This document shows, piece after piece, positions 1-8,516 of a DNA stretch of 64,000 nucleotides. The notes under the pieces were generated by a model, which saw nothing but the letters and a program-made list of their open reading frames with translations, was not told where the DNA came from and did no database searches. Location of the stretch: contig NZ_LT707409.1 of assembly GCF_900156875.1 (NCBI RefSeq), forward strand, positions 3,156,909 through 3,220,908. The letters run 5' to 3'. The stretch's first letter is position 1. Every line of letters begins with the position of its first letter. Origin of the DNA: Robertmurraya dakarensis (GTDB lineage: Bacteria; Bacillota; Bacilli; Bacillales; Cytobacillaceae). The translations under genes and the position numbers were made by a program.

Positions 1-1
1 G

Positions 2-67
2 GTAGAAAACGAAATGGGCCTAGCGTTAATGGCAGTGAATTTAAGAAAATTAACTGCCATTAACTAA
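2..67 (+). CDS. IS1182-type transposase, C-terminal end only (cut by window edge)
   Basis: The reading frame entering from the left edge encodes ENEMGLALMAVNLRKLTAIN and then stops. A short ending with '(M/L)G..LMA.N.RK' is typical of IS1182-family DDE transposases. It is followed by a strong hairpin and by a GTTATGTCCCAGCCTC motif of the kind seen at IS1182 ends. Only 21 residues are visible, so the family is a recognition call and completeness cannot be judged. Confidence 0.6.
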   Translation, partial: VENEMGLALMAVNLRKLTAIN

Positions 68-100
68 AGTAATAGAAGAATTTACACGTAAAAATAGAAA

Positions 101-137
101 AAGGTGAATTTGAGTGTGCTCAAATTCACCTTTTTTA
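101..137. terminator. Bidirectional hairpin terminator
   Basis: A perfect 14-bp stem (AAGGTGAATTTGAG and its complement) with a 4-base TGTG loop is followed by T6 on the plus strand, with an A-rich flank on the other side. It can end the transposase transcript (plus) and the tctCBA-rraA transcript (minus). Confidence 0.8.
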
Positions 138-148
138 CTATTTGAAGC

Positions 149-166
149 TAGTTATGTCCCAGCCTC
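149..166. repeat. Probable IS1182 right end
   Basis: The complement reads GAGGCTGGGACATAAC, which resembles terminal inverted repeats of IS1182-like elements in Firmicutes. It lies about 85 bp beyond the transposase stop codon. The left end is outside the window, so the inverted repeat cannot be confirmed. Confidence 0.45.
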
Positions 167-191
167 GTTTTAATACCTTTCACCTAAAATC

Positions 192-872
192 CTATTTGGA
201 TGGCACCTGACATCCTATGCTTCGAAGCGTTTCATCGATCCAGGATCGATCTAGGCATTCCTTTTCGATGTCTTCGAAGATTTTCACTTCCTTATTGACG
301 GTTTCAATGGACTTTTGGAACAGTTCCTCTGCCAGCTCTTTTGGGACCACCGCAATCCCGTCCTGATCACCGACAATAATATCGCCAGGATTCACAATCA
401 CACCCCCGCACGATATTGGAACATTAATCTCTCCTGGTCCAGTTTTATGAGGTCCCCTCGGACTAACCCCCTTTGCAAAAACACTAAAGTCTAACTCGCG
501 AATGCTATCAACATCTCGAATCGCCCCATCCACAACGAACCCAGCAATTTTCTTTTTCATCGCATACCTAACCATAACTTCCCCACAAACCGCATTCGTA
601 CAATCTCCCTGTACATCAACCACAATCACATCTCCCGGTTTTGCCAAATCCAACGCCTTATGAAAAAATAAATTATCGGCTGTATTCGACTTCACTGTTA
701 CAGCTGTTCCTACTAAATTAAATTGATTATAGGGGGTCAATTCACTATCCATTGCATAAAATCTTCCCATATTATCAGCAATAATTGATGTTGGCATACC
801 TCTAAACTTGTTTACAAGTTCCAGATCGGCTCGCTCTATCTCTTCAATGATTCGATATCCTACCTTTGGCAT
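192..872 (-). CDS. RraA-family protein (HMG/CHA aldolase or oxaloacetate decarboxylase-like)
   Basis: 226 aa, about the usual size of the RraA/HMG-CHA aldolase family. The glycine-rich core GDVIVVDVQGD is followed by the family's active-site loop, with VVDGAIRD (Arg-Asp) near residues 113-120 and the PRGP stretch after it. Members cleave 4-hydroxy-4-methyl-2-oxoglutarate-type acids or decarboxylate oxaloacetate with a divalent metal; the RNase E inhibitor role belongs to a Gram-negative subset and is unlikely here. It starts 23 bp after tctA stops and is the last gene of the tctCBA-rraA operon, so it probably acts on the imported carboxylate or a product of it. The exact substrate is unknown. 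Confidence 0.85.
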   Translation of the reverse strand: MPKVGYRIIEEIERADLELVNKFRGMPTSIIADNMGRFYAMDSELTPYNQFNLVGTAVTVKSNTADNLFFHKALDLAKPGDVIVVDVQGDCTNAVCGEVMVRYAMKKKIAGFVVDGAIRDVDSIRELDFSVFAKGVSPRGPHKTGPGEINVPISCGGVIVNPGDIIVGDQDGIAVVPKELAEELFQKSIETVNKEVKIFEDIEKECLDRSWIDETLRSIGCQVPSK

Positions 873-895
873 CTCCTTACCTCCTGCTTCAGTTA

Positions 896-2404
896 TTATA
901 GTGCCACTTCTTCCTCTTTTTTCTTCTTTCTATAATTTAAGATAATCGGTGATAAGATAGATAATAAAATCATGATGATCAACACAACACTTATTGGTCT
1001 TTGAAATAAATATAATAGAAAATCACCCTTTGCCATGACCATCGCTCTTCTCAATCCACCCTCAGCAAGCGGTCCAAGTATAATGGCAAGGACAACTGGA
1101 GCAGGATGAAACCCTGTTTTCTTCATTAAATAACCCACAACCCCAAAGAACACCATGACATAAACGTCAAACATACTATTATTAATCGCATACGATCCTA
1201 CTAATGAAAAAACAATAATCACAGGAATTAATATCGAAAATGATATATTTGTTACTTTTACAATATGCTTCGCTGCCAGCAATCCAATAATCCCCATAAG
1301 CAGATTTGCAAAAATAAGCCCTACAATAACGGAATATGTAGTTGTCGCATGTACGGTAAAAAGGTCACGCCCTGGAACCAATCCCTGAATCATAAGTCCC
1401 CCTAATAAGACCGCTGTCACCGCACTACCAGGAATACCCAAAACCAACAACGGAATTAGAGCTCCACCCGTTACCGCATTATTAGCCGCTTCCGGTGCTG
1501 CGACCCCTTCGATGCATCCCTTTCCAAACTTTTCTGGATTTTTAGATAGTTTTTTTGCTTCATTATATCCTACCCACGAACCGATATCTCCGCCGGCTCC
1601 CGGTAGCATTCCCACGAATAGCCCAATCACAGATGACAATGTGATAGTGGGACCAATTTTCTTTAGGCTTGTCCAAGACGGCAACACTTTTCCATCTACT
1701 TTATTAATCTGGTTCCGCTTAGCGTCCCTTATTGCTTCCATTTGCGAAAGCACTTGAGAAATGGAGAATAATCCTATCATGGCAGGTACGAGAGAGATAC
1801 CCGATTCAAGCTCTGATATACCAAAGGTGAACCTTGGAAATCCTGTTAAAATATCCGTACCAATTAAACCAATTAATAATCCAAACACACCTGATAGTAG
1901 TCCTTTTACCACTGAATCAGACGCTAAGCTTGAAATAATCGTCAATCCAAAAATAGCAATTAAAAAATATTCCGGTTCACTAAACTTCAAAGACACTAAT
2001 GATAGTGGAGGTGCTAAAAATAATAATACAAGGGCACTGAATACTCCACCAATCATCGATGAAATCGTTGAAATTCCAATGGCTTCAAGGCCCCGTCCCT
2101 GCTTTGTCATTTCATACCCATCCAAAGCAGTTGCTGCGGATGATGGTGTTCCGGGCGTATGTAGCAAAATAGCAGAAATCGACCCCCCGTACATCGCAGA
2201 AGTATAGAGTCCAGTTAGCATCACAAGCCCTGCAATCGTTCCCATACTAAAAGTTAACGGGAGCAATAAGGCAACAGCCATCGTAGCACTTAACCCAGGC
2301 AAAGCTCCTACAACCATTCCGCCCACCACCCCTATCAATAAGGCGACAATGACCTCTAGAGTGAACAACTGTGCAAAAACACTTGAGAGAATCTCTATGT
2401 TCAT
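896..2404 (-). CDS. tctA: Tripartite tricarboxylate transporter, large permease TctA
   Basis: 502 aa with about 11-12 hydrophobic segments, the usual size of TctA. Hallmarks are the early glycine-rich GGMVVGALPGLSATM segment (about residues 27-41) and the internal repeat GMLPGAGGDIGSW (about 265-277). TctA is the large membrane subunit that couples import of citrate-like carboxylates to an ion gradient, using a periplasmic-type binding protein (TctC) and a small subunit (TctB). An AGGTTATTTC-type ribosome site (GGAGG) precedes the ATG. It lies between tctB (41 bp upstream) and the rraA-like gene (23 bp downstream) on one transcript. Confidence 0.93.
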   Translation of the reverse strand: MNIEILSSVFAQLFTLEVIVALLIGVVGGMVVGALPGLSATMAVALLLPLTFSMGTIAGLVMLTGLYTSAMYGGSISAILLHTPGTPSSAATALDGYEMTKQGRGLEAIGISTISSMIGGVFSALVLLFLAPPLSLVSLKFSEPEYFLIAIFGLTIISSLASDSVVKGLLSGVFGLLIGLIGTDILTGFPRFTFGISELESGISLVPAMIGLFSISQVLSQMEAIRDAKRNQINKVDGKVLPSWTSLKKIGPTITLSSVIGLFVGMLPGAGGDIGSWVGYNEAKKLSKNPEKFGKGCIEGVAAPEAANNAVTGGALIPLLVLGIPGSAVTAVLLGGLMIQGLVPGRDLFTVHATTTYSVIVGLIFANLLMGIIGLLAAKHIVKVTNISFSILIPVIIVFSLVGSYAINNSMFDVYVMVFFGVVGYLMKKTGFHPAPVVLAIILGPLAEGGLRRAMVMAKGDFLLYLFQRPISVVLIIMILLSILSPIILNYRKKKKEEEVAL

Positions 2405-2445
2405 GAAATAACCTCCAATCCTAAAAAACTATAAATCTAAAAAAA

Positions 2446-2868
2446 TTAAGGTAATGGGACATTCAACTGATAAACAAACAAGACATATAAAAAGGCATCC
2501 AATAAAACTGCAGTTAAGACTACTTTCTTGAATGATTTTTCTTTAAACACCACCATGAAAACAACGACAAACATAGTAGTGGCGATAAAGAATCCAATCA
2601 AATTGATGAGTATGACGTAAACAATTAGTAATCCCAATGCCTTTGATGGGTCTTTTAAGTTTTTCATACTAAAGCTAGATTCTTTAGATTGTTCCCTTTT
2701 ATTCTTAAAACTTTGGAAAAACAAGATGACTCCTAACACTCCAAACAAAATAATCAAATATTTTGGAAAGAACGCACTCTGTTCCGGCAGATCATTCGTT
2801 AAGAAATACAGGAATGCAGACAATATAATTACGATAATGCCTATAAAATCATCCAATTTCAAACTCAT
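2446..2868 (-). CDS. tctB: Tripartite tricarboxylate transporter, small permease TctB
   Basis: 140 aa with four hydrophobic segments, matching TctB in size and topology. The sequence is weakly conserved as usual for TctB; the call rests on its place between tctC and tctA and on the N-terminal DDFIGIIVIILSAFLYF helix. A GGAGGGATGAC ribosome site precedes the ATG. It is needed with TctA to form the membrane part of the carboxylate importer. Confidence 0.88.
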   Translation of the reverse strand: MSLKLDDFIGIIVIILSAFLYFLTNDLPEQSAFFPKYLIILFGVLGVILFFQSFKNKREQSKESSFSMKNLKDPSKALGLLIVYVILINLIGFFIATTMFVVVFMVVFKEKSFKKVVLTAVLLDAFLYVLFVYQLNVPLP

Positions 2869-2940
2869 GTCATCCCTCCTTTAAAAAGAAGGTGAAATAA
2901 CAACTTACGTCCTATTCCACCCATGATTACAAAGCTATCA

Positions 2941-3945
2941 TTACCAGCCTAGAACATCTTTAATTCCAATAATGGATGCTTCATCTTCTTCTAAGAAGGT
3001 TCTATATTCTTCTCCATTGACTGGATACACCTTATATCCTAAATCTTCAATCTTCTTCACTTGTTCTTCGTTTTCAAGTGCTTTGACAAACGCTTCTTTA
3101 ACAATCGAAACTTTCTCGGCATCTACACCCGCAGGGAAGGCAATCCCTCTCGCGGAGAATGAATAAATATCTGGATATCCGCTTTCTTCTAATGTCGGAA
3201 CATCTGGGATGAACTCACTTCTTTCAGGTGCCAATACAGCAAGAATTTTGATTTCACCATTCTCATAAGCTGTTTTCGCCCCACCTACATTATCAAACAA
3301 TACATCAACATGACCACCTAATACCGATGCTAACATTTCATTACTTCCAGCCTGGTGGACAGCAACGAAATTCGTTCCAGCAGTTTGATTAATGCGAAGT
3401 TGAGAAATATGGTCATCCCCAGCGTATCCTGTTGTTGTTGCCGTCACTTCATTTTCTTTCGCATACTCAATTAATTCATCAATATTATTAAACCTTTCGT
3501 CATCCGCTTTCACAGCGATAATGCCATAGTCCATAACATGGTTTGCGATAGGCTCAAAGTCATTTAAGCTGTTATCTCTATTAAACTCTGGATTCAAATA
3601 CCCAGTCATCAAGTTAGGTGTATTTATGTAACCGATGGTATACCCGTCCTTTTCTGCATTTAACAATTCAGTCCAGCCAGTCCAGCCGCCACCGCCTGGT
3701 TTGTTAATGACGTTAATTGGAACACCTAATTCCTCCTCCACATAAGGGACAAGGATCCTTGCAGCAATATCTGTATTTCCACCTGCAGAATATGCTATTA
3801 TTAAATTAATGGGTTTATTGGGATAGGTCTCTGATTTAGCTGCACTATCTGTGCTCTCATTACTTGTTTCCTCTGAACCACATCCAACTGCAAGAACAAG
3901 TATAAGCGCTAACATGATAAATCCCGAAAGCATTTTCTTAAACAT
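2941..3945 (-). CDS. tctC: Tripartite tricarboxylate transporter, solute-binding lipoprotein TctC
   Basis: I place the start at the ATG at 3945, preceded by AGGAGTGG, rather than at an upstream in-frame codon at 4008. The 334-aa product then begins with a normal lipoprotein signal: MFKKMLSGF, a hydrophobic stretch, and the lipobox LAVGC. The mature part opens with YPNKPINLIIAYSAGGNTD, the binding signature of the TctC/Bug family, which closes like a Venus fly-trap on di- or tricarboxylates. It is first in the operon and well separated from tctB. In a Gram-positive cell it would be tethered to the outer face of the membrane. Confidence 0.92.
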   Translation of the reverse strand: MFKKMLSGFIMLALILVLAVGCGSEETSNESTDSAAKSETYPNKPINLIIAYSAGGNTDIAARILVPYVEEELGVPINVINKPGGGGWTGWTELLNAEKDGYTIGYINTPNLMTGYLNPEFNRDNSLNDFEPIANHVMDYGIIAVKADDERFNNIDELIEYAKENEVTATTTGYAGDDHISQLRINQTAGTNFVAVHQAGSNEMLASVLGGHVDVLFDNVGGAKTAYENGEIKILAVLAPERSEFIPDVPTLEESGYPDIYSFSARGIAFPAGVDAEKVSIVKEAFVKALENEEQVKKIEDLGYKVYPVNGEEYRTFLEEDEASIIGIKDVLGW

Positions 3946-4079
3946 ATTCACCACTCCTATTATCGTAATATTCTTTCTAGTTATCATTATAAGTATAACT
4001 ATTTTCACAGGACATATTTACTTTACCAATAGCATTATTTACGCACCAATAACCTTATAGCCTGACGAGTCGCACTATT

Positions 4080-4093
4080 TGCAAACGCATTCA
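4080..4093. promoter_or_regulatory. Possible CcpA cre site in the tctC / two-component divergent region
   Basis: TGCAAACGCATTCA fits the cre pattern TGNAANCGNNNNCA. It lies about 135 bp upstream of the tctC start and about 90 bp upstream of the sensor kinase start, so it could give carbon catabolite control. A TTGACA-like element starts at about 4106 in the plus direction. Seen by eye only. Confidence 0.4.
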
Positions 4094-4178
4094 ATATTTT
4101 TAAAATTTGACATATTCATTATATCCGGTAGTTTTTACTCAAGTTGTCAAAATACAACTTAAGAAAGGGATGGGCATT

Positions 4179-5855
4179 TTGAATGGATTAATTGAAAACT
4201 CAAAAATTGTTGCCTTAATTATCTTAATGACCTATCCATTAATAAAGCACCCCAGCCTACAGAGGGCTATTCTAAGAGTAGCCTCAACAGAAGAAAAAAT
4301 ATTTCTTGGTATATATTTTGGTGCACTATCGATCATTGGTGCTTTAACCGGTGTTACGGTCTTTAATGGAATCGGTATTCAAAGTCACTTAATCGGACCG
4401 ATTGTGGGTGGCATGATTGGTGGACCGGTTGTTGGAATGGTTGCTGGGGCGATTGGTGGTCTTTATAGGCTGTGGATGAATAATCCAACGAGCCTGGCAG
4501 ACTTCATATCATTGATTGCTACTGGTCTTGCAGGTTCACTCTTTTATCTGACTAATCGTCGAAAAGGTTTTAATTTACTTAAAATCTATTTATATACTCT
4601 TGCGTGTGAAGCCTTCTCTATTTTAATGATCTACATATTAATCGAGCCACATATTATTGCAGAGGTCTATTATTCTATGATTGGGATAAATATGTTAATC
4701 ATTAACCCAGTTGGTGTGATGCTTCTAGTGTCACTGATTAAGGATATTCAATATAATCAAAACCTTGTTGGGGCGAATTATGCGGAGAAATCATTAGAAA
4801 TTGCCAAGCACACACTAGACATTTTGAAGGACGGCTTCCATGAAGACTCTGCTACCAAGGTAGCAAAATTTATTAATCACTATATTGATGGAGTAATAGG
4901 TGTAGAAATAGAAAACAAATACACCTTCCATGTTTTTGAAGGTGACGTAAGCTGCAGCAATCTCTTTGATCAACCTTTTTCCTATAAAAGCTTGAATCGC
5001 CAAACATATGAGATGATAAGCGAAAATGATCTTTCTGTCATTCGTTCACCATTGATAATTAATAAGACTTTTATCGGGTATATCGGATTTTACAAATGGA
5101 CAAGCCATATTGTTCCAACCGATATTAAGATGATAGAAGGGATTACGGGACTCTTAAGCTTGCAAATCCAAAATACATACTTGGTTGAACAAGAAAAACT
5201 ATTAATTGAGACTGAATATAAAGCGCTCAAAGCACAAGTTAATCCACATTTTCTATATAACACGCTAAACGCTATCAAAACAATGATTCGAATTGATACC
5301 ACGAAAGCTCAAGGTTTGATTATTAAACTCGGAGATTTTTATCGAAGAAGTTTAAGTGAACATGGAGATATTATTCCATTCATTGAGGAATTGAAGGCGA
5401 TCAAAGTCTATTGGGACATTCAGCAAGCACGGTTTGGCAATCGAATCGAACTTGACATTCATATTGATGAAGAATTATATAATCTTCCTATTCCAACGTT
5501 TATCGTTCAACCATTAGTAGAAAATGCTATCATTCATGGCTTCACGAATACAGATGAATATCATCATTTAAGGATTAAGATTTATGGAAAAGTAATTGAT
5601 GAACAGATCCATATTGATGTAATGGATAATGGAAAAGGCTTTCATGAGGAGATTATTGATTGCACGAACAATCTAAAGAAGGCAAAAAATGTCGGTATCG
5701 GTCTAAACAATATCAATCGCCGATTAAAAAGCATTTATAAAAATCAACACACCTTTAGGATCTCAAATACAAAGGATGGAGCAAAAGTTTCCATTGTCAT
5801 TCCAGTAGCTAAAGGAGGATTAGAGGAAAATGAGCATCAAAGTATTGCTCGCTGA
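4179..5855 (+). CDS. LytS-family sensor histidine kinase (5TM-5TMR_LYT type)
   Basis: About 558 aa from the TTG at 4179, which has AAAGGGATGG at good spacing; the ATG at 4170 lies inside that ribosome site. The N-terminal ~190 residues form 5-6 membrane helices with GGMIGGPVVGMVAGAIGG, the 5TMR-LYT signature. A GAF-like region follows, then a LytS-type kinase core: KAQVNPHFLYNTLNAI with the phospho-accepting His, VQPLVENAIIHGF (N box), MDNGKGF and GIGLNNINRRL (G boxes). Relatives sense pyruvate or other small metabolites. It is divergent from tctCBA and its gene overlaps the response regulator by 26 bp, so the natural inference is that it senses a carboxylate and controls the transporter. Confidence 0.9.
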   Translation: MNGLIENSKIVALIILMTYPLIKHPSLQRAILRVASTEEKIFLGIYFGALSIIGALTGVTVFNGIGIQSHLIGPIVGGMIGGPVVGMVAGAIGGLYRLWMNNPTSLADFISLIATGLAGSLFYLTNRRKGFNLLKIYLYTLACEAFSILMIYILIEPHIIAEVYYSMIGINMLIINPVGVMLLVSLIKDIQYNQNLVGANYAEKSLEIAKHTLDILKDGFHEDSATKVAKFINHYIDGVIGVEIENKYTFHVFEGDVSCSNLFDQPFSYKSLNRQTYEMISENDLSVIRSPLIINKTFIGYIGFYKWTSHIVPTDIKMIEGITGLLSLQIQNTYLVEQEKLLIETEYKALKAQVNPHFLYNTLNAIKTMIRIDTTKAQGLIIKLGDFYRRSLSEHGDIIPFIEELKAIKVYWDIQQARFGNRIELDIHIDEELYNLPIPTFIVQPLVENAIIHGFTNTDEYHHLRIKIYGKVIDEQIHIDVMDNGKGFHEEIIDCTNNLKKAKNVGIGLNNINRRLKSIYKNQHTFRISNTKDGAKVSIVIPVAKGGLEENEHQSIAR

Positions 5856-6570
5856 CGATGAAGAACATGTTAGACAAGAACTTGAGCATATCATTAATCA
5901 AAATGAACATTTTCAAATAGAAGGATTAGCTGCTACAGGAACAGAGGCTTTACAATTGTTAACCACGTTAAAACCAGATGCCGTGTTCCTGGATATTGAA
6001 ATGCCTGGGTTAACTGGCATTGAAATTGGAAACATTATTAACCAAATGAAGGAACCGCCCATTATTGTGTATGTGACAGCCTATGAAAATTATGCCTTAG
6101 AGGCTTTTAAAGTCAATGCACTAGGCTATATTTTGAAACCCATTTCTTCAGAGGATGTCTTATCTAAAATCGGTCTTATTCAACAATTATTAATTAAATC
6201 ACCTCCTGAAAATCAAATACACGAGCAGAAATCCCAAAGCGAGATTATCACATACAAGGATCAAAACAAGTTTCATATATTTGAACAAAGGGATATTATT
6301 CTTGCTTATGCCAAAGACCGTTCTGTCTATCTGAGAGTAAAGGGGAAGGATTATCTTTACAATCAGACCTTAACAACACTGGAGAGCAAATTAAATGCAG
6401 CTGATTTTTTCCGATGTCATCGAAACTATCTCATTAACATTCGTGAAATTAATGAAATCACCTCCTGGTTCAACGGAACCTACCTGGTGACCATGAAAAA
6501 CGCAGAAGACCTAAATATTATTGTTAGTCGAACCCGAATGAAGGAATTCAAGCAAAAGATTAACTTGTGA
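5830..6570 (+). CDS. LytTR-type response regulator
   Basis: 246 aa. A receiver domain (LLADDEE, phospho-accepting Asp in VFLDIEMPG near residue 56, Lys in LGYILKPIS) is followed by a C-terminal LytTR DNA-binding domain (about 145-245, with RCHRNYLINIREI). AAAGGAGGAT precedes the ATG inside the kinase gene, giving translational coupling. LytTR regulators bind paired direct repeats near promoters; the 160-bp gap between the kinase gene and tctC is the likely target. Confidence 0.93.
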   Translation: MSIKVLLADDEEHVRQELEHIINQNEHFQIEGLAATGTEALQLLTTLKPDAVFLDIEMPGLTGIEIGNIINQMKEPPIIVYVTAYENYALEAFKVNALGYILKPISSEDVLSKIGLIQQLLIKSPPENQIHEQKSQSEIITYKDQNKFHIFEQRDIILAYAKDRSVYLRVKGKDYLYNQTLTTLESKLNAADFFRCHRNYLINIREINEITSWFNGTYLVTMKNAEDLNIIVSRTRMKEFKQKINL

Positions 6571-6611
6571 ACATGGGCGATTCCTTGATTCTGTTTTTTT
6601 TACTGGCTTAT

Positions 6612-6851
6612 AAACATCGGGACGGTTCTCCTGTTTCTATACTTTTCAAACCTCGGGTAAACATCTGTTTCTATAACCTTTTCTAATAATGGGGAATACT
6701 TGAAATTAAGTTTATCAGATTGATGTTTCCATGGTTCATAAAAAAGCCTTGCAAAGATTTCTCTCTGGCTACTAAATCCTATTTAATTAATCGGTCGGAC
6801 TTTAGGCCGCAAGAACCGACATATTTCGGGTCGTCACAGTGACTGCGGTTT
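6612..6851. repeat. Composite REP-like element with terminator hairpin and GTCACAGTGAC palindrome
   Basis: Contains ATCGGGACGGTTCTCCTGTT (6616-6635), a partial second copy near 6657, the conserved minus-strand hairpin AAAAGCCTTGC...GGCT (6741-6771), and a palindromic module from 6805 (CCGCA...TGCGG outer stem, GTCACAGTGAC core at 6833-6843). The same parts occur in several other gaps of this window. It ends right at the start of the next ORF. Confidence 0.8.
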
Positions 6852-6856
6852 AGCAT

Positions 6857-7321
6857 GTGAAAAATCCTACAGCTCAAAAAGCATTAATGAAGAACATTCA
6901 AAAGTCTTTTGCTAAATTAGATAAAAAACTTGCAAAGTTGGAGAGAAAAGCTGAGAAATTTGCTGCTAAAGAAAACGAAGAAACTGAGGAAATTGGATTA
7001 GAACCAATTAAAGAAACAACAGTAGAGCAAGAGACTGAAGAAACAACTGTATATGATTCTATTGAAGATGAATCTACTGAAGACGTTCAACAAGAAGCTG
7101 TAGCTCCAATTTTTGTTGAAAAGAAACAAAATGCTGCAGAAAATAAGCTAGCAGCTCAAGTGAAAAAAGAAGAAAAGCAGCAAAAAGCTAAAGAAAACAA
7201 GCAAAACGCACAAAACAAGAACAATGAAAAGAAGAATCATAATGAAAACAAAGGCAACGGACAAAAGAATAATAATGAAAATAAAGGCAATGGAAACGGT
7301 AACGGAAACGGTAAAAACTAA
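6857..7321 (+). CDS. Low-complexity charged protein, probably the C-terminal remnant of a secreted DUF5667-like protein
   Basis: 154 aa from a GTG at 6857. The composition is extreme: Lys/Glu/Asn-rich, with a predicted helical charged start (KLDKKLAKLERKAEKF) and a tail of NGNGNGNGKN type. Such Asn/Gly/Lys tails are common at the end of DUF5667-type secreted proteins. There is no ribosome site, no signal peptide and no membrane segment, and a repeat module finishes 6 bp before the start codon. I infer that the repeat replaced the 5' part, leaving a fragment. It may not be expressed. Confidence 0.5.
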   Translation: MKNPTAQKALMKNIQKSFAKLDKKLAKLERKAEKFAAKENEETEEIGLEPIKETTVEQETEETTVYDSIEDESTEDVQQEAVAPIFVEKKQNAAENKLAAQVKKEEKQQKAKENKQNAQNKNNEKKNHNENKGNGQKNNNENKGNGNGNGNGKN

Positions 7322-7344
7322 GTAAATAGTTTAACAGACATAGT

Positions 7345-7378
7345 AAGGGTGAAGCCATAATGGTTTCATCCTTTTTCT
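7345..7378 (+). terminator. Rho-independent terminator
   Basis: AGGGTGAAGCCAT, a short loop and ATGGTTTCATCCT form an imperfect stem followed by TTTTTC. Confidence 0.75.
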
Positions 7379-7524
7379 ATTTGGTTTTCCCTAGCTTAGA
7401 AATATTATTGCAATATAAATGCCATGAATGTAACCCATTTAATACCTCCCTGTTCTTTTTCTCAGAAAAATCTATGATACGATTTATTTAATATTATCGG
7501 ACAAAGAACATGGAGGATTTAAGA

Positions 7525-8262
7525 ATGATTAAAAAAATGATATCGATTATAGCAGTTGGTTTACTCTCAGTCTCAGTTAGTGCTAATGTACAAGCTGCAA
7601 CCATTACCGTACAAAAAGGAGATACCCTTTGGGGGCTGGCACAAGCAAATAATACATCTGTAGGGAATATCCAAAAGTTGAATAAACTTACTACAGACCT
7701 CATTCACCCCGGTGATGAGCTGGCACTTGCACCGAAAAAGCAATATACCGTTAAGCAAGGTGACACATTATGGGGCGTAGCTAGGGATTATCAGGTAACC
7801 GTCTCACAAATTAAAAGTTGGAACGGACTAGAAACTGATATCATCCACCCAGGAACAACTCTAGTAATCTTTGAAGGTACAAAAACTACTGTAACCGTAA
7901 ATTCAAAGCAGTCAGCAGCACCGGCTCCAAAGGAAAGTGCACCAACTGCCCCAACAACAAGTAATGCAACTGCAAAGGAAATTACAGTAGAAGCGACAGC
8001 CTATACGGCTACTTGTGAAGGATGTTCTGGTATCACTTCTACCGGAATTAACCTAAAAGAAAATCCGGATCAAAAGGTCATCTCAGTTGACCCGTCCGTT
8101 ATACCGCTAGGCAGTAAAGTTTATGTAGAAGGCTATGGCGAAGCAATCGCCGGAGATACTGGTGGAGCCATTAAAGGGAATAAAATTGATGTGTTTATCC
8201 CATCTAAGCAAGAAGCTATTAATTTTGGTGTAAAAAAGTTAAAAGTAACGATATTAGACTAA
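7525..8262 (+). CDS. Secreted LysM - 3D domain protein (YocH/YorM-like cell-wall hydrolase)
   Basis: 245 aa from the ATG at 7525, which follows GGAGGATTTAAGA; the upstream ATG at 7510 lies in the ribosome site. A signal peptide (cut near ANVQA) is followed by two LysM repeats (ITVQKGDTLWGLA and YTVKQGDTLWGVA, each about 44 aa), a Pro/Ala/Thr linker and a C-terminal 3D domain (about 155-245) with the Asp-rich signature SVDPSVIPLGSKVYV and AGDTGGAIKGNKIDVF. LysM binds peptidoglycan and the 3D domain resembles MltA-type lytic transglycosylases. It fits cell-wall remodelling and stands alone with its own terminator. Confidence 0.92.
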   Translation: MIKKMISIIAVGLLSVSVSANVQAATITVQKGDTLWGLAQANNTSVGNIQKLNKLTTDLIHPGDELALAPKKQYTVKQGDTLWGVARDYQVTVSQIKSWNGLETDIIHPGTTLVIFEGTKTTVTVNSKQSAAPAPKESAPTAPTTSNATAKEITVEATAYTATCEGCSGITSTGINLKENPDQKVISVDPSVIPLGSKVYVEGYGEAIAGDTGGAIKGNKIDVFIPSKQEAINFGVKKLKVTILD

Positions 8263-8290
8263 GATGTAAGATAACCTATTTGGGCTTTCT

Positions 8291-8330
8291 AAGGCATGAT
8301 TCAATCGAATTTTGAATCATGCCTTTTCTC
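8291..8330 (+). terminator. Rho-independent terminator
   Basis: AAGGCATGATTCA and TGAATCATGCCTT form a 13-bp stem followed by TTCTC; it ends the LysM-3D gene. Confidence 0.85.
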
Positions 8331-8397
8331 ATATCCTTATACAGATATACAACCTGGTATGAAAAATTAGGAAGGTTTTTTATTTTAAATTTGGAAG

Positions 8398-8495
8398 GAA
8401 TCAGGTAACGCGAGTACCGCCCCTCTGTCCCTCATGCTTTCTGGTACTTTTGGAAGTAATCAGGGGAACCTGCGAACCGTCACTATGTTTCAATT
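8398..8495. repeat. Degenerate REP-like copies
   Basis: Two decayed right-half copies: GGTAACGCGAGTACCGCCCC near 8404 and GGAACCTGCGAACCGTCAC near 8465. They match the AACGCGAGAACCGTCCC pattern found elsewhere, with several changes. They lie between the LysM gene terminator and the 3' end of the PIN gene. Confidence 0.6.
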
Positions 8496-8516
8496 TCCTT
8501 TCCCGTTGGTTGTTTA

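Noticed and set aside
1761-2207. Plus-strand open frame of 148 codons
   Set aside because: It lies wholly inside tctA on the other strand, has no ribosome site and resembles nothing; the shadow of a well-supported gene.
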